A stretch of 64,000 nucleotides of DNA from Streptomyces sp. CB02009 (GTDB taxonomy: Bacteria > Actinomycetota > Actinomycetes > Streptomycetales > Streptomycetaceae): contig NZ_LIVV01000005.1 in NCBI RefSeq assembly GCF_001905825.1, positions 388,594-452,593 of the forward strand. The letters are read 5' to 3'. Below are positions 38,865-49,967 of this stretch, piece by piece. Under the pieces are notes generated by a model that saw only the letters and a program-made list of their open reading frames with translations, made no database searches and was not told the DNA's origin. Position numbers and translations under genes: made by a program. Positions within the stretch are counted from its first letter, which is position 1. Every line of letters begins with the position of its first letter.

Positions 38865-39223
38865 ACGTCCGCCGCGGACTCGTGCAGGACCGGCCAGAGC
38901 TCCACCGGGTCGACGTCCGCGAAGGGCATGTCGGCGGCGATCTCCCGGGCCCGCTCGGGGCCGTCGCAGTCGAGCAGGTAGAAGCTGGCCAGATACTCCT
39001 TGGTCTCCAGGTACGGGCCGTCGGTCACCGCGGGGACGCCGTCCACGCGGCGGACGAGCTGGGCGGCGGCCGCGTCCGCGAGGCCGTACGCGCCGATCAG
39101 CTCGCCGCTCTCGCGGTACTTCCTGTTGAAGGCCTCCTGGCGGGCGATCGCCTCGGGCCAGGCCTCGGCGGGGAAGGCGTCCCACTTGGCCTGGTTCCCG
39201 TAGATCATCGCGACGTACTTCAT
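38861..39223 (-). CDS. DGPF/YCII-related protein, partner of the ECF sigma factor
   Basis: 120-residue ferredoxin-like protein. MKYVAMIYGNQAKWD and the signature variant TDGPYLETKEYLASFYLLD place it in the YCII/DGPF family. Such genes are typical neighbours and targets of ECF42 sigma factors. Translationally coupled to the sigma gene. The biochemical role of the family is not established. Confidence 0.9.
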   Translation of the reverse strand: MKYVAMIYGNQAKWDAFPAEAWPEAIARQEAFNRKYRESGELIGAYGLADAAAAQLVRRVDGVPAVTDGPYLETKEYLASFYLLDCDGPERAREIAADMPFADVDPVELWPVLHESAADV

Positions 39224-39436
39224 GGTGGTCGTCCTCCCCGTACCGCGCGCCCCTGTGGCGTGCTGTCACCTGTCGGTCGGAACCGGCGCCCGGTCCTCGA
39301 CACGACCGGCGACGCTTTTCGAAGATCTTTTTCCGGTGGCCGCATCCTGCCAGTCACGGACCCGTCCGCACACAACCCCAGACTTCGAACGTTCGTCTTA
39401 CCGGGGACCGCACTACCCAGGGGACGGACCGCCCAC

Positions 39437-41416
39437 GTGACCACAGCACCCCGCCGGCGGGCGGTTCTCGCCGCGGCCCTCGCCGTCAGCTCGGCCGTCG
39501 CCGGGTGTTCCGTGCCGGAGCCGCGCAGGGCCGCGCCGACCGCCGACCCCGCGCCCGGCAAGCCGATCGCGTCCGCGCGGACCCGGCGTGCGCTGCTCCT
39601 GCAGGTCGCCGCGCACCCGGACGACGACCTGTACTTCATGAACCCGGACACCCAGCGCCTCCTCGACGCCGGGGTCCCCCTCGTCTCCGTGTACGTGACC
39701 GCGGGCGAGCACACCGGCCGGAACCGGATCAAGGGGATGCCGGACGCTCCCCCGGACCGCGCCGCCTACTCCTCGGCACGCCACCAGGGCCTGCGCCAGT
39801 CGTACGCGGCGGCGCTCGGCCTGCCGGTGTTCACTCCCTGGCAGCGCGAGACGCTCACGCTCGCCGGCGGCCGGCGGGCGGAGATCGACACCCTCGTCCA
39901 CGGCCGCAACCGCGTCGAGCTGGTCTTCCTCAACCTGCCGATGCACACGAACCGGCGCTACATGGCCCTGCCGGCCCTCTGGCACGACCGCGCCCTGGAG
40001 CTGCGGACCCATCTGTCGACCGGTTCGCCCGTCACCCGCTCGGACACCTACGACTACGACCGGCTGGTCGGCGTCCTCGTCGGGCTGCTCGCCCGCTACC
40101 GGCCCACCGTCGTGCACACACTGGACCCCGACCCGGACATCCAGCTCAGCGACGAGGCCACCCGCAGACGGGACTCGGAGCAGCCCGGCTACTCGGACCA
40201 CGGCGACCACACGGCCGTCGCGTCCTTCACCTGGGCAGCGCTGAGCCGCTGGGTCGCGGACGCCGTCCGGGACGGCGAACCCATACCGGCGTTCACGACG
40301 ACCGCGTTCCGCGGCTACTACAACCGGCACTGGCCCAAGAACCTCCCGCCCCAGGTACTGAAGGCCAAGGCGGCCCGCCTCGTCCCCTACGGCGGCGACC
40401 CCTCCTGGGACTGCGGCAACCCCTCGGGCTGCGGCGACTACGGCGTCGGCGGCGCACGCCCGCTCACCAACCGCAAGGGCTGGGTCCGCTCCACCCACCA
40501 CCGCTGGCCCGCCGCCGGCCCCGCGCTCGCCGAGCGGCCGGACGGCCGCCTCACCGCCTACGGGGTGCTCGGCCTGCGCGCGGTCCGCTGGCAGGAGACG
40601 GCACCCGGCGTCTGGGACGGGCCGACGGACCTCGGCGGCGGCCCGCTCGCCCCCGCGCTCGGCTCGGCCGTGCTCGGCGACGGCCGGGTCCTGCTCTTCG
40701 GGGTGCGGTTCTCCGCGATCGACGGACACGGCGGGCGGAACCGGCGCGAGCTGGTGCTCCTGGAGCAGCGCTCCCCCGGCGGCCCGTTCCTGGCCTGGCG
40801 CGGACTCGGGAACCCGGAGCGCACCGACGACCGGGGCCGCCGGATCGGTGCGCCGGTGGCCGTCGCGGCGCCCGACGGCCGGGTCCACCTCTTTGTACGG
40901 AACGCGGACCGGAACGTCTCGACCCGGGTACGGGCGGCCGACGGCTCCTGGGGTCCGTGGCGGGCGCTCCCCGGGACGGCGGAGGTCCAGGACGGACTCG
41001 CCGTGTCGCTCGACGCGGCCGGACGGGTTCACCTCCACGCGGCCGGGCGGGACTCCGTACGGCACTGGGTGGACGGCGTCGAGCAGAGCGCGCGGCTGCC
41101 GCTCTCCGGATCCGCGGTGGCGTCGGCGGGCGGCGACCTCTACTACCGGCCCCCGGCGGCCGGGGAACTCCTCGGGCCCCGCGGCGACGCCGGTCTGGAC
41201 GGCTACGGGGGTGTGGTCGCGGCGCGCTCCGCGGCCCTGGGGACCGTCCTCCTGGGCACCGGCCCGGACGGCCGGGTACGGGTGCGGGCCGGGAACCGGA
41301 CCCGGACCCGGCCGACGGGGACGCCCGCGGTGTCGGCGGCGCTGCGCCTGGGCGCGGACGGGGCGACCGTGGTCGGCCTCGGCGCGGACGGGCACCCGTG
41401 GAGCTGGCGGCCGTGA
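39437..41416 (+). CDS. Secreted PIG-L family deacetylase with C-terminal beta-propeller-like domain
   Basis: 659 residues from a GTG start. The leader has three Arg (RRR, residues 6-8) before a hydrophobic stretch and a lipobox (AVAGC, Cys24), suggesting a lipoprotein, possibly Tat-exported. The LmbE/PIG-L domain has AAHPDDDLYFMNP and YSDHGDHTAV, the metal/catalytic residues of zinc-dependent N-acetyl-sugar deacetylases. From about residue 370 there are repeated blades of the form DGRVxLF...RNADGxWGPW, like PLL or sialidase-type propellers that bind sugars. A role in modifying surface glycans is inference. It converges on tuf. Confidence 0.85.
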   Translation: MTTAPRRRAVLAAALAVSSAVAGCSVPEPRRAAPTADPAPGKPIASARTRRALLLQVAAHPDDDLYFMNPDTQRLLDAGVPLVSVYVTAGEHTGRNRIKGMPDAPPDRAAYSSARHQGLRQSYAAALGLPVFTPWQRETLTLAGGRRAEIDTLVHGRNRVELVFLNLPMHTNRRYMALPALWHDRALELRTHLSTGSPVTRSDTYDYDRLVGVLVGLLARYRPTVVHTLDPDPDIQLSDEATRRRDSEQPGYSDHGDHTAVASFTWAALSRWVADAVRDGEPIPAFTTTAFRGYYNRHWPKNLPPQVLKAKAARLVPYGGDPSWDCGNPSGCGDYGVGGARPLTNRKGWVRSTHHRWPAAGPALAERPDGRLTAYGVLGLRAVRWQETAPGVWDGPTDLGGGPLAPALGSAVLGDGRVLLFGVRFSAIDGHGGRNRRELVLLEQRSPGGPFLAWRGLGNPERTDDRGRRIGAPVAVAAPDGRVHLFVRNADRNVSTRVRAADGSWGPWRALPGTAEVQDGLAVSLDAAGRVHLHAAGRDSVRHWVDGVEQSARLPLSGSAVASAGGDLYYRPPAAGELLGPRGDAGLDGYGGVVAARSAALGTVLLGTGPDGRVRVRAGNRTRTRPTGTPAVSAALRLGADGATVVGLGADGHPWSWRP

Positions 41417-41470
41417 TCCTTCGGAGGTGATCCCCCGGGAGGGACGGCCGTGCCCCCTCCGGACATGCGA

Positions 41471-41502
41471 GAAGGCCCCGCACCGAAAGGTGCGGGGCCT
41501 TC
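41471..41502. terminator. Bidirectional terminator between PIG-L gene and tuf
   Basis: GAAGGCCCCGCACC and its complement form a perfect 14-bp stem with a GAAA tetraloop between two convergent genes. Confidence 0.9.
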
Positions 41503-41539
41503 TGCTGCAGCTCGTGGAGCTACCAGGTCAGATCAACGA

Positions 41540-42733
<1,194 letters not shown>

Positions 42734-42883
42734 TGAATCCTCCTGCGGAGTGGTTCTGTACGCCTTGCTCATCGGCGCCAGGTGATCTTTGCTGGGATGC
42801 CATCCGCCGGGACCCGGACCCTCGGGTTTCGGGGGCTGAGCCCCGGCGACTGGTGTCAAGCCTAAAGCGTGAACTCGGGAGAG

Positions 42884-45013
<2,130 letters not shown>

Positions 45014-45052
45014 ATCGGCTCAGTCTTCTCTCGGTCTCGATGTGGGTTGCGA

Positions 45053-45523
45053 CTACCAGCGGTAGTGCGCGAAGGCCTTGTTGGACTCGGCCATCTTGTG
45101 CGTGTCCTCACGCTTCTTGACGGCCGCACCGAGGCCGTTCGAGGCGTCGAGGAGCTCGTTCATGAGGCGCTCGGTCATGGTCTTCTCGCGACGGGCGCGG
45201 GAGTAACCGACGAGCCAGCGGAGGGCCAGCGTGGACGCGCGGCCCGGCTTGACCTCGATCGGCACCTGGTAGGTGGCGCCACCGACACGGCGGGACTTGA
45301 CCTCGAGGGCCGGCTTGACGTTCTCGAGAGCGCGCTTCAGCGTGATGACCGGGTCCTGGCCGGTCTTCTCGCGAAGACCCTCCATGGCGCCGTACACGAT
45401 GCGCTCGGCGGTGGAACGCTTGCCGTCCAGCAGGATCTTGTTGATCAGCGAGGTGACAAGAGGAGAGCTGTAGACCGGGTCGATGATGACCGGGCGCTTC
45501 GGGGCGGGGCCCTTACGAGGCAT
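45053..45523 (-). CDS. rpsG: 30S ribosomal protein S7
   Basis: 156 residues, head assembly initiator that contacts the E site. [20 protein letters not shown] and NKAFAHYRW are the expected termini. Begins 2 bases after the rpsL stop. Confidence 0.99.
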   Translation of the reverse strand: MPRKGPAPKRPVIIDPVYSSPLVTSLINKILLDGKRSTAERIVYGAMEGLREKTGQDPVITLKRALENVKPALEVKSRRVGGATYQVPIEVKPGRASTLALRWLVGYSRARREKTMTERLMNELLDASNGLGAAVKKREDTHKMAESNKAFAHYRW

Positions 45524-45525
45524 TC

Positions 45526-45897
45526 TTACTTCTCCTTCTTGGCGCCGTAGCGGCTGCGAGCCTGCTTACGGTTCTTGACGCCCTGCGTGTCGAGGGAACC
45601 GCGGATGATCTTGTAGCGAACACCCGGCAGGTCCTTCACACGGCCACCGCGCACGAGCACGATGGAGTGCTCCTGCAGGTTGTGACCCTCACCCGGGATG
45701 TAGGCCGTGACCTCGATGCCGGAGGTCAGACGCACACGCGCGACCTTACGGAGGGCCGAGTTCGGCTTCTTCGGGGTGGTCGTGAACACACGCGTGCAGA
45801 CGCCGCGACGCTGAGGGGAACCCTCGAGTGCGGGCGTCTTGTTCTTCTCGACCTTGTCCTGCCGGCCCTTCCGGACCAGCTGCTGGATCGTAGGCAC
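45526..45897 (-). CDS. rpsL: 30S ribosomal protein S12
   Basis: 123-residue decoding-centre protein. Residues whose change gives streptomycin resistance are wild type: Lys43 in [11 protein letters not shown], and Lys88 and Pro91 in [11 protein letters not shown]. First gene of the str operon, behind a leader containing the hairpin element shared with the S10 operon. Confidence 0.99.
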   Translation of the reverse strand: MPTIQQLVRKGRQDKVEKNKTPALEGSPQRRGVCTRVFTTTPKKPNSALRKVARVRLTSGIEVTAYIPGEGHNLQEHSIVLVRGGRVKDLPGVRYKIIRGSLDTQGVKNRKQARSRYGAKKEK

Positions 45898-45947
45898 TAC
45901 TTCTCCGGTTTCTGTGTGCCGTCGGTGAAACTAACCTGGAACATTCA

Positions 45948-45972
45948 CCGACCCACGCGGTCGGGTGTGTCG
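45948..45972 (-). promoter_or_regulatory. Leader element shared by S10 and str operons (copy 2)
   Basis: Second copy of the 25-base element, 50 bases before rpsL, with the same CCGACC/GGTCGG stem. The remaining part of the 336-bp gap (45898-46233) has a doubled TGTGCCTGGG motif near 46070 and a terminator hairpin, and no supported gene. Confidence 0.7.
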
Positions 45973-46140
45973 AATCTCGCGGACCCGTCCACCGAGGCGG
46001 AAAGGCGCGGATCACGGTGGCCGATATATGACTCGCCGTGCGGCTGATGACACGCACGCGAGCCCAGGCACACCCCAGGCACAAGGCTTGAGCGTACCTA
46101 TCGCATGGACTCCGGTCAAAACAAATGCCCACGCGCACGT

Positions 46141-46166
46141 GGTCCCGGCCGGGGAGGGCCGGGACC
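46141..46166 (-). terminator. Hairpin after the XRE regulator
   Basis: GGTCCCGGCC (46141-46150) pairs with GGCCGGGACC (46157-46166) around a 6-base loop, between the XRE gene stop and the rpsL promoter region. Confidence 0.75.
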
Positions 46167-46233
46167 AGGCAGGATCGCAGCGGAGCGGGGCCGGTCCGGG
46201 GCGGACGGGCGCCGATCCCGGACCGGGCCGGGG

Positions 46234-46683
46234 TCAGTCCCGGGCCGTGCGGCGGGGCTCGGGAGCCTCGGCGGACCCCTCCGCCTCCGTGTCGGGCTCC
46301 AGGAACTGGTTCACGACCTTGACGAAGACGCCCATGCGGTCGTCGGGGACGCCCAGCCAGCGGGCGAAGTCCTCCATCGACGGCTGCCAGTCGCTCGGCG
46401 GCAGCAGATCGGCCGCCATCGGGAGCTCCTCCGGGCTCACCCGGCCGGACCGGATGAGCATGTCGCGGACCGATACCCCGAGCAGCGGGGCGATCCTGCG
46501 CATGGTCTCCAGGTCGGGCATGCTCTGCCGCTGCAGCAGGCGCGTCACGGCGGCCCGGTGCACCCCGGCCTCGTCCGCGATCCGGGACTTGCCGCCGCCG
46601 CGCGGGCTGTCGATGTCGTAGCCGCGCTGTCGCATCAGGCCTTCGACCCAGCCTGCGAACTCATCCAGCCCACGAGTGGTCAT
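46234..46683 (-). CDS. XRE-family HTH transcriptional regulator (candidate repressor of the tail module)
   Basis: 149 residues from the ATG at 46683, preceded by GAGGAG. An N-terminal Cro/C1-type helix-turn-helix spans about residues 30-70 (SRIADEAGVHRAAVTRLLQR). A second half (WQPSMEDFARWLGVPDD) may mediate dimerisation, and the end is acidic then basic. It diverges from the WhiB-type operon. An operator-like sequence recurring before its own gene, that operon and the tail operon makes it the best candidate master repressor; this is inference. No peptidase domain for RecA-dependent self-cleavage is present. Confidence 0.85.
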   Translation of the reverse strand: MTTRGLDEFAGWVEGLMRQRGYDIDSPRGGGKSRIADEAGVHRAAVTRLLQRQSMPDLETMRRIAPLLGVSVRDMLIRSGRVSPEELPMAADLLPPSDWQPSMEDFARWLGVPDDRMGVFVKVVNQFLEPDTEAEGSAEAPEPRRTARD

Positions 46684-46723
46684 GTACAGCTCCTCACTCC
46701 ACTCCTCCAGGCGCTCAACTCTA

Positions 46724-46740
46724 GCGTGCTTGCGCGCACA
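46724..46740 (-). promoter_or_regulatory. Operator-like site A (upstream of XRE gene)
   Basis: On the minus strand TGTGCGCGCAAGCACGC, matching the site B/C pattern GTTGCGYGCKCGCACGC at 13 of 17 positions, 41 bases before the XRE start. Confidence 0.5.
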
Positions 46741-46760
46741 GAATTACTTGGTTTCGGGTA

Positions 46761-46834
46761 CGCAACGTGTTGAAACGATGAAGGTCGCGAGGGGGTCGCC
46801 TCGCAAATTTGTTGCGCGCTCGCACGCAACGTGT
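46761..46834. repeat. CGCAACGTGT direct repeat in the divergent promoter
   Basis: CGCAACGTGT occurs at 46761-46770 and 46825-46834, 64 bases apart, the second copy overlapping site B. No gene is supported in 46684-46916. Confidence 0.55.
46811..46827 (+). promoter_or_regulatory. Operator/promoter site B (upstream of WhiB-type operon)
   Basis: GTTGCGCGCTCGCACGC. TTGCGC could be a -35 box with TAACTC (46834-46839) as a -10 after 16 bases, so the operator would overlap the promoter. Confidence 0.55.
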
Positions 46835-46916
46835 AACTCTGGCTCGCCGCCGCACTCGTCGGCCCCCTGAGCCCCAACGGCCCCACAGGTCCCCTGGGTT
46901 CGGGGTGCCCCGGACC

Positions 46917-47216
46917 GTGGAGAACCTCTTGTTCCAGCCCGACCCCACCCCTTGGCAGGCCGACGCCGCGTGCGCCGACCTCTCCCCGTCCGTCGTCTTC
47001 GCCCGCCGCGCCAAGGAGGCGGCCCCGGCGCTGCGCGCCTGCGCCGGCTGCCCCGTCCGCCGCGAGTGCGAGACGGCCGTGGCCCCCGCCGAGAGCTACT
47101 TCGACGGAGTCTGCGCGGGCCGCCTCTGGCGCAACGGTCGCCCGGCGGACGCGGCCCGCGTGGCGAAGGCCGTCGCCCTCGCCCCGACGCTCACCCGGAG
47201 CGGCCGCCGTGGCTGA
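46917..47216 (+). CDS. WhiB-like iron-sulfur transcription factor
   Basis: 99 residues from GTG at 46917, preceded by GGGGTG (a GTG at 46905 is also in frame). The four cluster-binding cysteines Cys19, Cys42, Cys45 and Cys51 show the Wbl spacing C-x22-C-x2-C-x5-C. The family's turn G[VI]WGG appears only as the divergent GVCAGRLW. The C-terminus is basic. Wbl proteins regulate development and are also carried by actinophages. It overlaps the next gene by 8 bases in a three-gene regulatory operon. Confidence 0.88.
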   Translation: MENLLFQPDPTPWQADAACADLSPSVVFARRAKEAAPALRACAGCPVRRECETAVAPAESYFDGVCAGRLWRNGRPADAARVAKAVALAPTLTRSGRRG

Positions 47217-48009
47217 CCGCACGTCCCGCGCCCCGTCCGTCGAACCCGTGCTGCGCGACATCGCACTCTGGACCGCCTCCCTCGTGCGCCAGTTCCCCGA
47301 GCTCGCCGAAGAGCTCGCGCCCGGCCGCCGCGGCCCCGCCGGGAGCGCCCCGGCCCCCTCCCCCGCGGCCCGTGACGAGCAGATCCGCGAGGAGCGCCGC
47401 GAGGCGCTGCTCCTCCAGCAGCGGCACGGCCTCGCCGTCCCCGGCCACGGCGCCGCCCCCATCCGGCTGCACGTCTCCGACGCGATCCGCGACATCACCG
47501 ACGGGGTGGTGGAGCTGGAGGAGGCCGTGTGCGCCCGGCTCGCCCTGCCCCGGCCGCCCCGCGCCGGGGTGGTCGACCGGCTCCGCCGGGTCGTGGGACT
47601 CCTCGACGCGATCGCCGCAGAGCCGGACCTCGCCCGGCACGTACGGGACGAGATCCGCCGGATGGCCCGGCGCTGCGCCCGGACGCTCGGCGACTCGGAG
47701 ACGGTCGTACGGGTGTCGGGCCGCTGCCCCTGGTGCGACTCGGTGTCGCTGCGGGCCTTCCCCGACCGGCGCGCGGTGCTCTGCGTGAACCCGGCCTGCG
47801 TGTGCGTGGACGAGGCGTGCGGCTGCCAGGACGACCCCGCCTACCGGCACCTGTGGCCGGAGCCCGAGTGGGCGGAGCTCGCGGCCGCCGCCGGCTCCCG
47901 TACCGACGAGATCCGGGCGGCGATGGACACGGCCGCCGCACCGACCACCGCACTGGCCCCCGCACCGGCCGACGCACCGACCGACGACTCCGAGGAGACC
48001 TCGTGCTGA
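47209..48009 (+). CDS. Zinc-ribbon protein of unknown function
   Basis: 266 residues from a GTG start. The N-terminal two thirds are helical. A cysteine cluster follows (CPWCDSVSLR at about 174-177, then CVNPACVC and CGCQ), consistent with a zinc ribbon. The tail is low-complexity Ala/Pro/Thr/Asp. Coupled to the WhiB-like gene before it and to the HTH gene after it. Similar proteins sit near WhiB and HTH genes in Streptomyces phages and prophages; function unknown. Confidence 0.75.
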   Translation: MADRTSRAPSVEPVLRDIALWTASLVRQFPELAEELAPGRRGPAGSAPAPSPAARDEQIREERREALLLQQRHGLAVPGHGAAPIRLHVSDAIRDITDGVVELEEAVCARLALPRPPRAGVVDRLRRVVGLLDAIAAEPDLARHVRDEIRRMARRCARTLGDSETVVRVSGRCPWCDSVSLRAFPDRRAVLCVNPACVCVDEACGCQDDPAYRHLWPEPEWAELAAAAGSRTDEIRAAMDTAAAPTTALAPAPADAPTDDSEETSC

Positions 48010-48206
48010 GCTCGCCCGCCCTGCCGGCCCTGATCCCGGGACCGCTCGCCGCCGAGGAGGCCGGGGTCGCCCCCGCGACCATCCGCAAGTGGGTCCAGCT
48101 CGGCCATCTGCGGGCCGCGGGGAAGGCGGGCCGGGCCCAGCTCTTCCGCCTGGAGGACGTGTTCGCCGCCGAGCGCGTGGCCCGCCGCCGTCCCCGTACC
48201 GCCTGA
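48003..48206 (+). CDS. MerR/excisionase-type HTH protein
   Basis: 67 residues. A winged-helix core with EEAGVAPATIRKWVQLGHL and a wing containing LFRLEDVFAAE resembles the MerR/AlpA/excisionase family. The GTG at 48003 overlaps the previous stop. No integrase gene is visible, so a transcriptional role is more likely than excision. Confidence 0.8.
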   Translation: MLSSPALPALIPGPLAAEEAGVAPATIRKWVQLGHLRAAGKAGRAQLFRLEDVFAAERVARRRPRTA

Positions 48207-48253
48207 CCGCCGGCCCCCTGGCCGTCTGACCGTCTGACCGCCCGTCGTACGTG

Positions 48254-48286
48254 AAGCGCCCCCGTCCGTGAAGGACGGGGGCGCTT
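48254..48286. terminator. Bidirectional terminator
   Basis: AAGCGCCCCCGTCC and its complement form a perfect 14-bp stem around GTGAA, ending in TT runs on both strands, between converging genes. Confidence 0.85.
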
Positions 48287-48312
48287 TCGCGTGCCGCTTC
48301 GCGTGCGGCGCC

Positions 48313-49140
48313 TCAGGCCGCCAGGAAGCGGTGGAGCGAGTCCGTGAAGGCGGTGACGAACCGGTCGCGGGTCTCCTCGGGCACGCGGTCCAGGGAGAGA
48401 TAGGGGTTGAGGTCCTCCAGTTCGACGAGGAGCAGCTCACCGCCGGGGGCGCGGCAGGCGTCCACGCGCTGGATGCCGTGGTCGAGGGTGTTCCAGTCGA
48501 CGAAGCGGCGGGCGAAGTCGAGGTCGTCCCCGGTGGGCTCGTACGGCTCCAGGACCCAGCGGCGTGCGGGGTCGGGGGCGTGCAGGGCGTACTGGAAGAG
48601 GTCGTCGACGAAGTAGAAGGAGACCTCGTACCGGAAGTCGACGCGCGGCTGGACGAGGAGGCCGTCGTAGCGGAGGCCCGCGAGCTCCTCGTGGGCGAGG
48701 AAGCGCAGGCCTATCGAGTCGGCGCCGGCCTTGGGCTTGACCGCGTACGCGTCGGCGGCGGGCAGCCGGTGGAGGTCCTCGGGCCGGTCGACGGTGGGGA
48801 TGACCGGGTATCCGGCGGTGGTCAGGTCGAGCAGGTACTGCTTGCCGGCCATGTCGCCGCGGCCGTGGAGCGGGTTGTAGACGCGGGTGCCCTCGGCCAG
48901 GGCGCGCTCGCGGAAGGTGTCGTACTCCTTCTGGTAGCCGATGACCGGGCCGCTGTTGCGGACGACGACGGCGTCGAAGCCGTCCATGAGGGCGGCGGCG
49001 TCGAGCGGGTGGCAGAGCGCCAGGTCGAAGGAGTCGCGCAGCCGGGCGGTGAGGTGGATGTCCTCGTCGCAGTAGCGCCGTCCGCGGGCCGGGTAGGCGA
49101 GGTCGGTGACGTACAGAAGGCGGGGGCGGGCGGCGGGCAC
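48313..49140 (-). CDS. ATP-grasp-like ligase, glutathione-synthetase type
   Basis: 275 residues, GTG start with GAGGAG upstream. An N-terminal pre-ATP-grasp domain contains VVRNSGPVIGYQ. The ATP-grasp core has AVKPKAGADSIG (nucleotide-binding Lys) and the metal-binding ELEDLNPYLSL. It most resembles RimK/GshB-type amide ligases. The substrate is unknown. It lies between the regulatory operon and the tail operon, on the opposite strand, and may be a chromosomal passenger. Confidence 0.75.
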   Translation of the reverse strand: MPAARPRLLYVTDLAYPARGRRYCDEDIHLTARLRDSFDLALCHPLDAAALMDGFDAVVVRNSGPVIGYQKEYDTFRERALAEGTRVYNPLHGRGDMAGKQYLLDLTTAGYPVIPTVDRPEDLHRLPAADAYAVKPKAGADSIGLRFLAHEELAGLRYDGLLVQPRVDFRYEVSFYFVDDLFQYALHAPDPARRWVLEPYEPTGDDLDFARRFVDWNTLDHGIQRVDACRAPGGELLLVELEDLNPYLSLDRVPEETRDRFVTAFTDSLHRFLAA

Positions 49141-49252
49141 GGGGCGGCTCCTCGGTCGGTGGCCGCCAACCTATCGGGCACCTGTGCGGGCCCTCGCGGG
49201 AGGACGGACGACGGGGCCGGGGCGGGGGATGCGGGAAGGCCGCACCGAACTA

Positions 49253-49269
49253 GTTGCGTGCGCGCACGC
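49253..49269 (+). promoter_or_regulatory. Operator/promoter site C (upstream of tail operon)
   Basis: GTTGCGTGCGCGCACGC, containing the perfect 14-bp palindrome GCGTGCGCGCACGC. It matches site B at 15 of 17 positions and lies 164 bases before the first tail gene. The leader also holds an 11-bp stem (49301-49311 with 49336-49346). No other gene is supported in 49141-49433. Confidence 0.6.
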
Positions 49270-49433
49270 TCTCTGTCACAGTTGGTGCAGCGGCGGAGCT
49301 GCGCCCGGACGACGGGCAGCGGCTTCGCCGTTCGCCGTCCGGGCGCGCTGCCGCGCCCCGCCCCCTCCCGCGGAGCGGCCCGGGCGGCGCCCCGCACCGC
49401 CTCCCTCTTCCGAGCCCTTCGAGGAGCACCGTC

Positions 49434-49841
49434 ATGACCACTCCCCCGAGTGCGTTCCCGGACGTCGAGAAGCTGGTCGTCGACGTCCTCAAGGCCGACC
49501 CGGCACTGGCCGGCGTCACGATCGCCGCACAGGCGCCGGCCGGCTTCGACGGCACGCAGAACGCCGTCCTGGTGAACCGCCGCGGCGGCGCCTGGATCGG
49601 CGACCTGCACGTCGACAAGCCGCTGGTCGAGTTCGAGGTGTACGCGCCGACCAAGAGCGCGGCCCACGTCCTCGCCAACGCCGCCCGCCGGGCCCTGCTC
49701 GCCACCCTCGGCAAGCAGATCGGCGCCCACTTCGTCAGCGACGTCGAGGAGCAGGACGGGCCGCGCTGGATGCCCGACTACCTCTACCGGGGCGCCAACC
49801 GCTACCTCTGCGTCATCCAGCTCTCGCTGAACGTCTTCTAG
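49434..49841 (+). CDS. Phage tail terminator-like protein
   Basis: 135 residues, ATG with GAGGAG upstream. The fold pattern (helix, strands IGDLHVDKPLVEFEVY, long helix KSAAHVLANAARRALL, C-terminal strands) and size fit siphophage tail terminators that cap the tail tube where a head would attach. The assignment rests on position directly before the major tail gene more than on sequence. It is the first gene of the structural operon. Confidence 0.65.
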   Translation: MTTPPSAFPDVEKLVVDVLKADPALAGVTIAAQAPAGFDGTQNAVLVNRRGGAWIGDLHVDKPLVEFEVYAPTKSAAHVLANAARRALLATLGKQIGAHFVSDVEEQDGPRWMPDYLYRGANRYLCVIQLSLNVF

Positions 49842-49886
49842 ACGCTCGCGCCTCCCCCGGCGTCCTCCCCGACGCCCCCACAGACC

Positions 49887-49910
49887 AGGCCCCGCCGTCC
49901 GGCGGGGCCT
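49887..49910 (+). terminator. Hairpin before the major tail gene
   Basis: AGGCCCCGCC and GGCGGGGCCT pair around GTCC, followed by TT, 46 bases after the terminator-protein stop and 58 bases before the major tail gene. Confidence 0.75.
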
Positions 49911-49967
49911 TTGCCGTACCCGGACCGACGTCCGGACGGCAGCCCTCTCACCAAGGAGAAACACACC

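Noticed and set aside
49238-49256. Second SOS box near the tail-operon promoter (CGAACTAGTTG)
   Set aside because: The half sites are separated by two bases instead of four and the flanks do not match; it overlaps the operator-like site C, which is the better explanation.
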